From assembly GCA_020631455.1 (NCBI GenBank), contig JAHDHF010000013.1:1-34055 (forward strand): DNA of 34,055 nt, in the 5' to 3' direction. This stretch comes from Saprospiraceae bacterium. GTDB lineage: Bacteria > Bacteroidota > Bacteroidia > Chitinophagales > Saprospiraceae. Below are positions 24,382 through 31,643 of the stretch, piece by piece (the stretch's first letter is position 1; every line of letters starts with the position of its first letter). A program made the translations under genes and the position numbers. The notes under the pieces are model-generated. The model worked only from the letters and a program-made list of their open reading frames with translations. It did not search any database and was not told the DNA's origin.

Positions 24382-25309
24382 TTTTTCGAAACACTTTTTT
24401 GAAAATTCTTGGAATCGGAAGTTTATTGTACCAAGCTGTATGAATAGGTTGTGATGGTCGATTATATAATTGTTTCCATTCGAGATGATGCATCCATTGG
24501 ACTTCGATATCATATTTTTCAAACAGATTTCCTAGAAAACTATTTTTAACAACGATGTTTTTATTTATTCCGCGAGTCCTCCATTCTTCATTCATCCAAT
24601 GGATTAATGGTGTATTTGGTGTATTTCGAGCTGAATAAATAAGCGGCACAATAGTGTCCCACCAATCTGGTGGTGCAAGTTTGTCGATCGTATATTTTTG
24701 AAGATTTTGCTGCTTGACTTCATCTATTAAAATTTGAATCGGCTTAAACCAATCCGTATTATTTTCATCGACAGTTTCTATTCCTTTTTTGTAGCAATTA
24801 ATCATTAGATCGCACTTAGGCGGCACGTGCATGATGTTGCCGACAAGGGGAAGTTTTGGGTGTTTTCTAAAAACGTAGCCTTTTTCAGAAAACTCTGGCA
24901 GCCGACCCAAACATGTAATGTCCATATCTGTCCACCAGCCGCCATATTCGTATAATAATTTGTAACGAAATAAATCAGAAAAACCAGCAAGGCTGCCTTT
25001 TCCGTGCCCCCATTGATTTGAGTTTTTGTATGAAAAAATCTGTTCTTTTGGAATTATTTCAGCAGCGTTTTTAATAGTTAGACCTTCAGGTAAATCAGTT
25101 TGAATGTCATCATATTTCCAGAGCCAAAAATCGTATCCAAACCGGATGAAGGAATGAATTGTCAGCAATTCAAGCCCAGACAACTCTGAGCCAATCCACA
25201 TGCCATGAACGATATTTGAATGCTTGTACAGTTCGTATGATTTTCCTCTAAGATACAGAGCTTTTATTTCGCTTCTGTGACATTCAAAACTTCTTTGCAG
25301 TCTCGCCAC
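24362..25309 (-). CDS. glycosyltransferase, GT32-like (DxD sugar transferase)
   Basis: Protein of up to 315 residues. The family core is NIVHGMWIGSELSGLELL (about 32-49, like the IPKIIHQIW opening of GT32 enzymes) and LFRYKLLYEYGGWWTDMDI, which holds the metal-binding DxD at D128/D130. It would transfer a sugar from a nucleotide donor, probably to a surface glycan. A GTG at 25309 gives a 46-bp overlap with the upstream glycosyltransferase; the first 30 residues do not look like a domain, and the next ATG (25201) is too late, so the true start is unsure. The C-terminus is basic (KKVFRKIKKTIS). The gene is AT-rich. Confidence 0.82.
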   Translation of the reverse strand: MARLQRSFECHRSEIKALYLRGKSYELYKHSNIVHGMWIGSELSGLELLTIHSFIRFGYDFWLWKYDDIQTDLPEGLTIKNAAEIIPKEQIFSYKNSNQWGHGKGSLAGFSDLFRYKLLYEYGGWWTDMDITCLGRLPEFSEKGYVFRKHPKLPLVGNIMHVPPKCDLMINCYKKGIETVDENNTDWFKPIQILIDEVKQQNLQKYTIDKLAPPDWWDTIVPLIYSARNTPNTPLIHWMNEEWRTRGINKNIVVKNSFLGNLFEKYDIEVQWMHHLEWKQLYNRPSQPIHTAWYNKLPIPRIFKKVFRKIKKTIS

Positions 25310-26784
25310 AACTGCCAGTCATCATCACCCCAATGGTGATAAATGTGCAATAATGAAGGTGTAATACGTTTGTCAAAAACTTCAAATTCAAAATTGCCTT
25401 TGTAGAGAATCTCTTCTTTGTAGTAATCTGCTATAAAATTCCACTCTTGCGGCAGCGTTGGATGGTCTTGTAGTTGATGATCCCAGACAGTTGCTATGAG
25501 TGTTCCTTGATCACGCGTTTTCCAGTTTGGAAATGTGAAAGCGGCAAGACAACGCTGCTTCCAATCATATAAAAATGATTTTGCCGATTTGTCAAAAATA
25601 AAAACACCGCCATTCCAGTGCTGCCAATCTTCAATGTTGATGATGATTTTAAAATCTGTTTCTATTGTTTTTTTAAGTGCAGTTGACTTTTTTACATATT
25701 GAATGATTGTCCCTTCTGCAAGTTTAAAAGATTGGTTTTCGGGGTTATAGATGCACCCTGTTCGTTGATAAATATTCTCTACAAGGGGATAAGATTTCCA
25801 GAATAACGAACCGTCTTTATTGTGCCACGATTCAGATTTTGGATCGTAAGACAAATTGTGACCTTTGACATAATCAGAAAAAGTTATTAGTCTTGAATCG
25901 TCAATGTGTAAGTCGGTTGCTTTATCACGAAAGGAGTTGTTTTTTTGATCCCAAATTATATTATAATTAGTAAAAAAAAATTTCTTGTATTTTAGATCGG
26001 TAGCAGTCCATAGACCATTTCCATCTGTTTCGAATAAATATTGACTATTATTTCTAAAATATTTTTTTAAAAAAAACCGATTAATTTTCCCTCGAATTCT
26101 ATCAATAAGAGAATTCGATTGGAGAAGAGAATTCATTTTCTTGACGCGTAGTATCGGCTTTGTCTTATGGTATTTTTTTTCTTCGAAGTAGCTGTCACGA
26201 GCTTTACGCAGCCGATCGGATGGTTCATTATGAGCAGCCTCTCGCTTATAAGCTTTTGTAATGTCTATAACCTTTAGGTAGGCAGCTTCGTGCTTGAGTT
26301 GGTGTTTACGTTGATCTTCAAAAATGTCTTTTACAGAAGCTTTTATTTCTGCGAAGCGTCTATTCGTCTCTTCAGAGCTTTCTTCATGCACAGCACTTAA
26401 TGCAAACTCCTGCATCGTGCAGTGATCTGGAGCAAAAGTGATTGGAGCTACAAAGTGATCAGCAATATCCTCGACAGGCAGCCGAACAGGTAATATATCT
26501 GTATCTAGATAAACCCAATAATCAGCTAAACTCCAGTCAACGTAATCGTAAAGCCCAGTTTTGAGTAGAATCGCAGCCTCATGATGCGAAAATGAATCAT
26601 CGATGTCGATATCGACGACTCGATTATGATTGATTGGCAGTTCATTTCGTTTTCTATCAGTGACGACGAGAATCGGGCTGCTTGTAGATGATCGCCATAA
26701 AGGAAGAACATCGTGGAGTGTGTCGATATGCAATTTGGCCCCGACTGCGACAAAAACGAACCCTATTTTTTTAGCTTTTTTCAA
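25264..26784 (-). CDS. GT8-like glycosyltransferase with a large repeat-containing insert
   Basis: Protein of 506 residues from a TTG start. The ends form a GT-A fold: KKIGFVFVAVG at the N-terminus, WVYLDTDILP with DxD at D94/D96, then, much later, WQHWNGGVFIFDKS (388-400), RDQGTLIA (424-431) and LLHIYHHWG (478-486), the usual GT8 order. Between about 120 and 385 is an insert. Its first half is charged and helical; its second half holds about four repeats of the type hydrophobic-(W/Y/F)-(D/E/N)-x-x-x-x-(S/L)-(F/W), near 248, 275, 310 and 343. The insert is unusual for GT8 and may bind the acceptor. The gene is AT-rich and is followed, with overlap, by the GT32-like gene. Confidence 0.78.
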   Translation of the reverse strand: MKKAKKIGFVFVAVGAKLHIDTLHDVLPLWRSSTSSPILVVTDRKRNELPINHNRVVDIDIDDSFSHHEAAILLKTGLYDYVDWSLADYWVYLDTDILPVRLPVEDIADHFVAPITFAPDHCTMQEFALSAVHEESSEETNRRFAEIKASVKDIFEDQRKHQLKHEAAYLKVIDITKAYKREAAHNEPSDRLRKARDSYFEEKKYHKTKPILRVKKMNSLLQSNSLIDRIRGKINRFFLKKYFRNNSQYLFETDGNGLWTATDLKYKKFFFTNYNIIWDQKNNSFRDKATDLHIDDSRLITFSDYVKGHNLSYDPKSESWHNKDGSLFWKSYPLVENIYQRTGCIYNPENQSFKLAEGTIIQYVKKSTALKKTIETDFKIIINIEDWQHWNGGVFIFDKSAKSFLYDWKQRCLAAFTFPNWKTRDQGTLIATVWDHQLQDHPTLPQEWNFIADYYKEEILYKGNFEFEVFDKRITPSLLHIYHHWGDDDWQLWRDCKEVLNVTEAK

Positions 26785-26790
26785 AAACGA

Positions 26791-26832
26791 GACATTTTGT
26801 CGCTTGTTTTAAATAAAATGTGTCAAAATGTC
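26791..26832. promoter_or_regulatory. inverted repeat between the glycosyltransferase and hsp20 genes, possible operator
   Basis: GACATTTTG (26791-26799) and CAAAATGTC (26824-26832) are perfect inverted arms around 24 bases. A third half-site AAAATGT lies at 26815-26821. It begins seven bases upstream of the TTG start of the glycosyltransferase and 68 bases upstream of the hsp20 start. The spacing (24-nt loop) makes a protein-binding site more likely than a terminator. It is not CIRCE. Confidence 0.4.
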
Positions 26833-26899
26833 CTGTTTTTACAAACGGCACTTGACTTGATCTATGTGTGGCAACTGTTTAAACCAAAACGAATATACC

Positions 26900-27337
26900 A
26901 TGTACACAACACGTTTTATCAAACCACGCAGAAGCAATTCGATGCCGATCAACACATTGCTCAACTCATTTTTTAATACTGATTTATCAGGAGGCTCGCA
27001 GCTGCAAAGACCGCTCGTCAATATCATAGATAGCGATAAAAACATCACAATGAATGTCGCACTTCCAGGATGGAAGAAAGATCAAATTACGATTGAGGTA
27101 AACGATCATGTTTTAGAAATTGCAGGAGAATTAAACGAAACTGCAAAAACAGATGCAACATCTGAAAACGTCTTGCGCCAAGAATTTTCGCTTCAATCAT
27201 TCAAGAGATCGTTTAATCTCCCAGAGAATATCAATCAAGAGACGATCTCTGCTCAGTACGAAGACGGAATTCTTACTATTGAGTTGACAAAAGAAATTCC
27301 TGCGCAACCAGAGGTGCGCAAGATCGATATCGCCTAA
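26900..27337 (+). CDS. small heat-shock protein (Hsp20/alpha-crystallin)
   Basis: Holdase chaperone of 145 residues. The N-terminal arm (MYTTRFIKPRRSNSMP) precedes the alpha-crystallin domain: RPLVNIIDSDKNITMNVALPGWKKDQITIEV, LEIAGELNE, and SFKRSFNLPENINQETISAQYEDGILTIEL, which includes the conserved GILTI motif. It binds unfolding proteins without ATP. I use the ATG at 26900; an in-frame ATG at 26864 would add 12 residues that do not fit the family. The final segment PEVRKIDIA matches family ends. A strong terminator follows, so it is transcribed alone. Confidence 0.95.
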   Translation: MYTTRFIKPRRSNSMPINTLLNSFFNTDLSGGSQLQRPLVNIIDSDKNITMNVALPGWKKDQITIEVNDHVLEIAGELNETAKTDATSENVLRQEFSLQSFKRSFNLPENINQETISAQYEDGILTIELTKEIPAQPEVRKIDIA

Positions 27338-27394
27338 GGCGATGTTTCATGAGCTGTAGAAATAAGGAAGCTACAGCAAATAGGTAAGTGGGTT

Positions 27395-27434
27395 CAGCCG
27401 CTGCTTCATTGAGTTGAAGTGGCGGCTGTTTTTT
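27395..27434 (+). terminator. Rho-independent terminator after hsp20
   Basis: CAGCCGCTGCTTCA and TGAAGTGGCGGCTG form a 14-bp stem (two G-T pairs) around a six-base loop, followed by six T. It lies 57 bp after the hsp20 stop. Confidence 0.92.
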
Positions 27435-27460
27435 AAATGTGTCTATTGGATAATAAAAGT

Positions 27461-27570
27461 GGGCATCAGCAGCCAATGGCTGCTGCGGGCTGTCCGCAGT
27501 ACGGTAGCCTAGCCGCCTGCGCTACGCTGGGCGTCCGCTCGCAAGCTCGCGCTGCTCCCATCCCTATGCC
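27461..27570 (-). repeat. intergenic repeat family B (subtype 1), reverse copy in A+B composite
   Basis: On the minus strand: GGCATAGGGATGGGAGCAGC, GCGAGC...GCGGACGCC, GGCTAGGCTACCGTACTGCGG, ACAGCCCG and ending ATGCCC. The variable segment before the end is a perfect palindrome, CAGCAGCCAATGGCTGCTG (27467-27485), unlike any other B copy. It is followed on the same strand order by an A copy upstream (27593-27710). Confidence 0.85.
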
Positions 27571-27592
27571 AGCAGCTGTCACGCAATGAGAT

Positions 27593-27710
27593 GGACAAGC
27601 GCTGCGCAGTGGTGCGACGAAGGAGCAGACGCGAAGCGGCCGAGCGAACAGCGAGCCACGCAGCAAAGCGACCCGAAGCACGATATGAAATGAGTGCGAG
27701 GGATGACCCC
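27593..27710 (-). repeat. intergenic repeat family A, reverse copy 4 (part of A+B composite)
   Basis: On the minus strand: a T-run, GGGGTCATCC, a variable part, GGGTCGCTTTGCTGCGTGG, CTCGCTGTTCGCTCGGCCG and ACTGCGCAGCGCTTGTCC. B follows it 22 bp later on that strand, the same A-then-B order as at 18989-19353. It lies between hsp20 and the GH3-like gene. Confidence 0.88.
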
Positions 27711-27744
27711 AAAAAAACAATTCGAACAGAGTGATAAGAATCTG

Positions 27745-27752
27745 TATTTTTG
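27745..27752 (+). promoter_or_regulatory. candidate -7 box for the GH3-OsmC operon
   Basis: TATTTTTG fits TAnnTTTG fully. It lies 27 bases before the ATG at 27780, giving a leader of about 20 nt. I see no TTG at a suitable -33 distance. Confidence 0.4.
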
Positions 27753-27779
27753 GGTTAACCCCAACTGCTCATTTTTAGC

Positions 27780-29306
27780 ATGGCCCTACTCGGATCACTC
27801 CTTAAACGTGGCGTCGCACTGCAAAGCCGATTGGCTCGAAACAATGCTCCTGCGCTTGTATATCAGACTAAGACGCTCCGCAAATTGCTTCGCAAAGCGC
27901 AGCAGACAGCCTTTGGTAAGCATTTCGGATTTGGGGAAATGCTCAACGCACAATCTACAATCAAGGCTTTTCAAGAAGCGGTTCCGATTTATGATTATGA
28001 TTCTTTGTTTGATGCGTGGTGGCATCGCACTCTTGAGCAAGAAGCTGATGTCTGTTGGCCTGGCCGAGTCAGTTATTTTGCACTAAGTAGTGGTACTTCG
28101 GGCTCACCGAGTAAATATATCCCGATCACAAAAGCTCAAATAAAGGCAATCAGACGAGCAGGTGTCAAGTGCTATCTCAATCTTGATCAATTTGATCTTG
28201 GTGCAGATTTTTATACGCGTGGGATGATGATGCTCGGCGGGACGACAGACCTTCAGGATCAAGGCGGCTATTTCACTGGTGATCTGACGGGCATTAATGC
28301 GAGCAAAATCCCGTTTTGGCTACGCGGAGTGAGTAAGCCCGGTCAGCAGATTTCGAATATTGCTGACTGGCAAGAACGAATACACGAAATCGCCAAACAT
28401 GCGCCGAAATGGGATGTCGGATCTATGATGGGAATTCCATCTTGGATTCAATTAATGATTGAGCACATTCTTGCAGAGCATAAGGCTGCTCACATCCATG
28501 AGATCTGGCCAAACCTCAAGATGTTTGTACATGGCGGTGTTGCGTTTGAGCCATATCGCAAAGGCTTTGATCGATTGCTCGGTGAGCCGATCGAATACAT
28601 GGATACATATCTTGCATCGGAGGGATTTATAGCAGCACAAGCTCGACCAGACACGCGCAGCATGCGCATGTTTCTCAATAATCAGATTTTCTTTGAGTTC
28701 ATTCCGTTCAACTCAAGCAATTTTACAGAGCAAGGCGATCTTAAGCCTGATGCTCAAGCTCAAGCAATTCATGAAGTACAGCTCGATCAAGATTACGCAC
28801 TCTTGATGAGTACGCCCGCAGGCGCATGGCGGTATTTGATTGGTGATACGATACGATTTACAGATGTCGAAGCGGCCGAAATCATCATCACTGGTCGTAC
28901 GAAGCATTTTTTAAGCATTTGCGGCGAGCATCTATCTGTAGACAATATGAATCAAGCAGTCGAGATGACAAGCCAGGCATTAGATACTCATATTCAAGAG
29001 TTTACTGTCGTTGGTTTGCCCGATGGAGATTCATTTAAACACCGTTGGTATCTTGGTTGTGATAATACTATTGAACCAGCAAACGTTAAAGCTACGCTTG
29101 ACAAGCATTTACGATCACTCAATGCAGATTACGCAACGGAGCGCGATCACGTCCTCGGTATGGAAGTCGTTATCATACCAGCACGGTTATTTTACGAGTG
29201 GCAAAAACACATCGGCCGCCTCGGCGGGCAAGGCAAAGTGCCGCGCGTTATGAAGCGTGATCGCTTTGTACAATGGGAGTCATTTTTACTGCAAGACAAC
29301 ACATAA
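27780..29306 (+). CDS. GH3-family acyl-adenylate-forming protein
   Basis: Protein of 508 residues related to plant GH3 auxin-responsive enzymes, which activate a carboxylic acid with ATP and join it to an amino acid. The three ATP/AMP motifs are present: SSGTSGSPSK (103-112), YMDTYLASEGFIA in the middle, and YLIGDTIRFTD followed by ITGRTKHFLSICGEHLS. The C-terminal cap includes a Lys-containing GQGKVPRVMKRDRFVQW. Bacteroidota homologues are widespread, but their substrates are unknown to me. OsmC follows after 3 bp, so the two share a transcript. Confidence 0.9.
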   Translation: MALLGSLLKRGVALQSRLARNNAPALVYQTKTLRKLLRKAQQTAFGKHFGFGEMLNAQSTIKAFQEAVPIYDYDSLFDAWWHRTLEQEADVCWPGRVSYFALSSGTSGSPSKYIPITKAQIKAIRRAGVKCYLNLDQFDLGADFYTRGMMMLGGTTDLQDQGGYFTGDLTGINASKIPFWLRGVSKPGQQISNIADWQERIHEIAKHAPKWDVGSMMGIPSWIQLMIEHILAEHKAAHIHEIWPNLKMFVHGGVAFEPYRKGFDRLLGEPIEYMDTYLASEGFIAAQARPDTRSMRMFLNNQIFFEFIPFNSSNFTEQGDLKPDAQAQAIHEVQLDQDYALLMSTPAGAWRYLIGDTIRFTDVEAAEIIITGRTKHFLSICGEHLSVDNMNQAVEMTSQALDTHIQEFTVVGLPDGDSFKHRWYLGCDNTIEPANVKATLDKHLRSLNADYATERDHVLGMEVVIIPARLFYEWQKHIGRLGGQGKVPRVMKRDRFVQWESFLLQDNT

Positions 29307-29309
29307 ATT

Positions 29310-29723
29310 ATGGGCGCAAAAGTCACAATCAAAAATATCCCCGAAGGGTATCAATCATTTATCACCAATGGTCGTCATGCGATCATAGGAGATGAACCGA
29401 TCAAAAGCAAAGGAACAGATCTTGGCTTTGCGCCAACCGAGTTTCTTCTATCGAGTCTAGCTCTTTGCAAAGCAGCAACAGTACGCTACATCGCTCGCAA
29501 AAAAGGCTGGACAATCGGTGATGTACACGCCGAACTCGAAGAAAATGTGCAACGCAACAAAGATCGATCACTCGACACAACGATCACTGTCGCCATCAAA
29601 ATAGAAGGCGATATCACTGACGAGCAGCGTGACGAACTCATTAAAGAAGCGAATGCCTGCTACGTCCATCGCATGATCGAAGGCAATGTAGACATACAAG
29701 CAGCTACTCTTCTTGAAGATTAA
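29310..29723 (+). CDS. OsmC family protein (putative peroxidase)
   Basis: Protein of 137 residues with the OsmC/YhfA fold. The two redox cysteines are in place: C53 in SLALCKAATVRYIARKKGW and C117 in EANACYVHRMI. The family reduces organic hydroperoxides or acts on other thiol-reactive compounds. The gene is 3 bp after the GH3-like gene. A separate promoter box starts 21 bp downstream for the next gene, so the operon probably ends here or continues weakly. Confidence 0.93.
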   Translation: MGAKVTIKNIPEGYQSFITNGRHAIIGDEPIKSKGTDLGFAPTEFLLSSLALCKAATVRYIARKKGWTIGDVHAELEENVQRNKDRSLDTTITVAIKIEGDITDEQRDELIKEANACYVHRMIEGNVDIQAATLLED

Positions 29724-29743
29724 AACAAGTCTATTCTAGCTAC

Positions 29744-29751
29744 TACCTTCG
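29744..29751 (+). promoter_or_regulatory. -7 box before the LysE-family gene
   Basis: TACCTTCG followed by CGCTGC ends six bases before the ATG at 29758. It is the same box as at 42-49 (minus) and nearly that at 30508-30515. No TTG is seen at the -33 distance. Confidence 0.45.
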
Positions 29752-29757
29752 CGCTGC

Positions 29758-30375
29758 ATGGAGTATTTCATACAAGGCGTGGGATTTGGTTTACTACTCT
29801 CGATACTCGTCGGGCCGCTCTTCTTGTCGATACTCCAGACAGCTATTCAGCACAGTGTCAAAGCAGCACTTGTCCTCTGTGCTGGGATTATTACAAGCGA
29901 TATATTTTTTATTCTCTTTACATATTTCGCCTTTGCGCAGATGGACGCCATCACCAAGCTCCAAGGCTTTGAGCGCTATGTTGGCCTAATTGGTGGTATT
30001 GTTTTAATATTTTTTGGAATAGTTACGTATGTCTCAAAATTGCCTGATCCTGATGATGTTAAACCAATCGGCAAACGCACGTTCACAGGAGCTTTTATCC
30101 AAGGATTTTTAATTAATACAATCAATCCATTTACTATTTTTTATTGGGTGACAGTTGCTACGGCAATTGTCGCCAAAAATGACCTCCAAGGCGCAGATGC
30201 AGCTTCTCTGTACGGCGGTATTCTGATTACAATTACGTGCATGGATATCGTAAAAGCTAAGTCCGCCCAATTTCTCAAACGCTTCCTCAAGTCAGGCGGT
30301 ATCGTTTGGGTCAAGCGAATAGCAGGCCTCGGATTAGCGATTTTTGGTGCCATCCTTATTATTCGCACGTTTTAA
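29758..30375 (+). CDS. LysE family translocator
   Basis: Inner-membrane exporter of 205 residues with about six hydrophobic segments. The opening GVGFGLLLSILVGPLFLSILQTAIQ and the mid-protein GFLINTINPFTIFYWV are the two conserved half-motifs of the LysE/RhtB superfamily, with the N-P pair in the second. Members export amino acids; the substrate here is not evident. A promoter box six bases before the ATG suggests its own near-leaderless transcript, although it follows osmC by 34 bp. Repeat A copy 5 follows directly. Confidence 0.9.
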   Translation: MEYFIQGVGFGLLLSILVGPLFLSILQTAIQHSVKAALVLCAGIITSDIFFILFTYFAFAQMDAITKLQGFERYVGLIGGIVLIFFGIVTYVSKLPDPDDVKPIGKRTFTGAFIQGFLINTINPFTIFYWVTVATAIVAKNDLQGADAASLYGGILITITCMDIVKAKSAQFLKRFLKSGGIVWVKRIAGLGLAIFGAILIIRTF

Positions 30376-30384
30376 TTTTTTTAG

Positions 30385-30497
30385 TGGGCCATCCGCCACA
30401 GCTTCGCTCGTGGCGGTCGCTATGCTTCGTGGCTCGCTGATCGCTCGGCCGCTCCTTCGTCACGTCTGGCTACGCCACCACTTCGCAGCGCTTGTCC
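30385..30497 (+). repeat. intergenic repeat family A, forward copy 5
   Basis: TGGGCCATCC, then a hairpin CCACAGCTTCGCTCGTGG, CGGTCGCTATGCTTCGTGG, CTCGCTGATCGCTCGGCCG, GTCACGTCTGGCTACGCC and ACTTCGCAGCGCTTGTCC. A T-run lies just before it. The last bases abut the promoter box of the AAA gene by 10 bp. Confidence 0.88.
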
Positions 30498-30507
30498 GAG
30501 CCGCTTG

Positions 30508-30515
30508 TATCTTCG
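30508..30515 (+). promoter_or_regulatory. -7 box before the AAA ATPase gene
   Basis: TATCTTCG followed by CGCC ends four bases before the ATG at 30520. The TTG of the repeat A end (GCTTGTCC, TTG 30492-30494) lies 13 nt upstream and could serve as -33 element, although the spacer is short. Confidence 0.45.
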
Positions 30516-30519
30516 CGCC

Positions 30520-31632
30520 ATGGAAACAAAACAAAAATTATCATCAGGAAATAATATCATTGATTGTTTTGACTCGTATGGCGATTTTTTGCGCGATAAG
30601 TATTTTATATATGAGTATGGCAGCATTGCATCACGGTATTATATAGAAATACCACTCGTCACCAATAAAAAGAATGTCGAGAAAGCGCTTGCCATGATGC
30701 CATTTGAAGACAAATCTTTTGTAGAGCTATTCCGCACTTGGAAAGCAACAGCATACAAAGTAGGCGAGACAGAAAATCTTGATTTTCCCGATCATATTTT
30801 TATGAGCAGCCAGCAAGCATCGCTTTGCATAGAAATTAAATTTGCCAATAACGAGTTTATGATCACGTTTCTGTATATCAACTCTGATAAAGAAACAGAA
30901 CACTGGGTTTTTGAAACGGCAGATATGCTCCGCAACTCACTCGGCAAAGAAAAAAGTCCAGCATTTAAAGTCTTGACACAAAGTCATGGCAGCTTCTACG
31001 CCGAAGATGTCAATATCGAAAACTTCAGCGTTGATCTCCAAGCAAACTATAATGAAGACTTCTTTGAGATCAATGACATTATTAATTCGTCTATCGAAGA
31101 AGAGTCGTCAGGTTTAATCTTACTGCACGGAAAACCAGGCACAGGAAAAACATCCTACATCAAACACCTGCTCAGCAAGCACAATGAAGTCGATTTCATC
31201 TTCGTGCAAAACGATTTTGTCAACGAACTCATTAAGCCTGACTTCATTACATTTTTAATTAATCATAAAAACTCTATTTTAATAATAGAAGATGCTGAAA
31301 AAGTCATCCTCTCTCGTGAGAAAGAAAATAGCACGTCTGTAGTTTCTACAATCTTGCAGCTGACAGATGGATTGTTTAGTGATTATCTCAATATTAAAAT
31401 CATTTGTACATTTAATACTGACAAGAAGAATATCGACGAGGCATTACTTCGCAAAGGACGCATGGTCGCCTTCTACGAATTTAAAGAACTTGAGCAGCCA
31501 AAAGCTGACGCGCTCCTCACCTCACTAGGAGCAAAACCACAAGGAAAAGAATTGACACTCGCCGAGATTTTTAATATCAAGACAAAAGAATTTGGTGAGA
31601 TTAATTCAACGAAGAAGATCGGATTTAATTAA
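30520..31632 (+). CDS. AAA family ATPase
   Basis: Protein of 370 residues: a novel-looking N-terminal region (1-190) and a C-terminal AAA module. Walker A is GKPGTGKT (204-211), Walker B is SILIIEDAEKV (252-262), sensor 1 is the Asn in CTFNTD (about 299), and LLRKGRM (309-315) holds the arginine finger region, similar to the BCS1/CDC48 type. The N-terminal part is aromatic-rich and matches no domain I know; it may bind the substrate. The start is the ATG at 30520, not an in-frame TTG at 30505, which lies upstream of the -7 box. It has no operon partner; what it remodels is unknown. The gene is AT-rich. Confidence 0.87.
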   Translation: METKQKLSSGNNIIDCFDSYGDFLRDKYFIYEYGSIASRYYIEIPLVTNKKNVEKALAMMPFEDKSFVELFRTWKATAYKVGETENLDFPDHIFMSSQQASLCIEIKFANNEFMITFLYINSDKETEHWVFETADMLRNSLGKEKSPAFKVLTQSHGSFYAEDVNIENFSVDLQANYNEDFFEINDIINSSIEEESSGLILLHGKPGTGKTSYIKHLLSKHNEVDFIFVQNDFVNELIKPDFITFLINHKNSILIIEDAEKVILSREKENSTSVVSTILQLTDGLFSDYLNIKIICTFNTDKKNIDEALLRKGRMVAFYEFKELEQPKADALLTSLGAKPQGKELTLAEIFNIKTKEFGEINSTKKIGFN

Positions 31633-31643
31633 ATCTTTTTTGC

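Noticed and set aside
27461-27710. Repeats considered as a CRISPR array
   Set aside because: There are no evenly spaced short direct repeats with spacers; the units are about 110 bp, structured and dispersed.
30420-30626. 68-residue minus-strand frame over repeat A copy 5
   Set aside because: The repeat happens to be open in this frame; other A copies do not preserve a shared protein.
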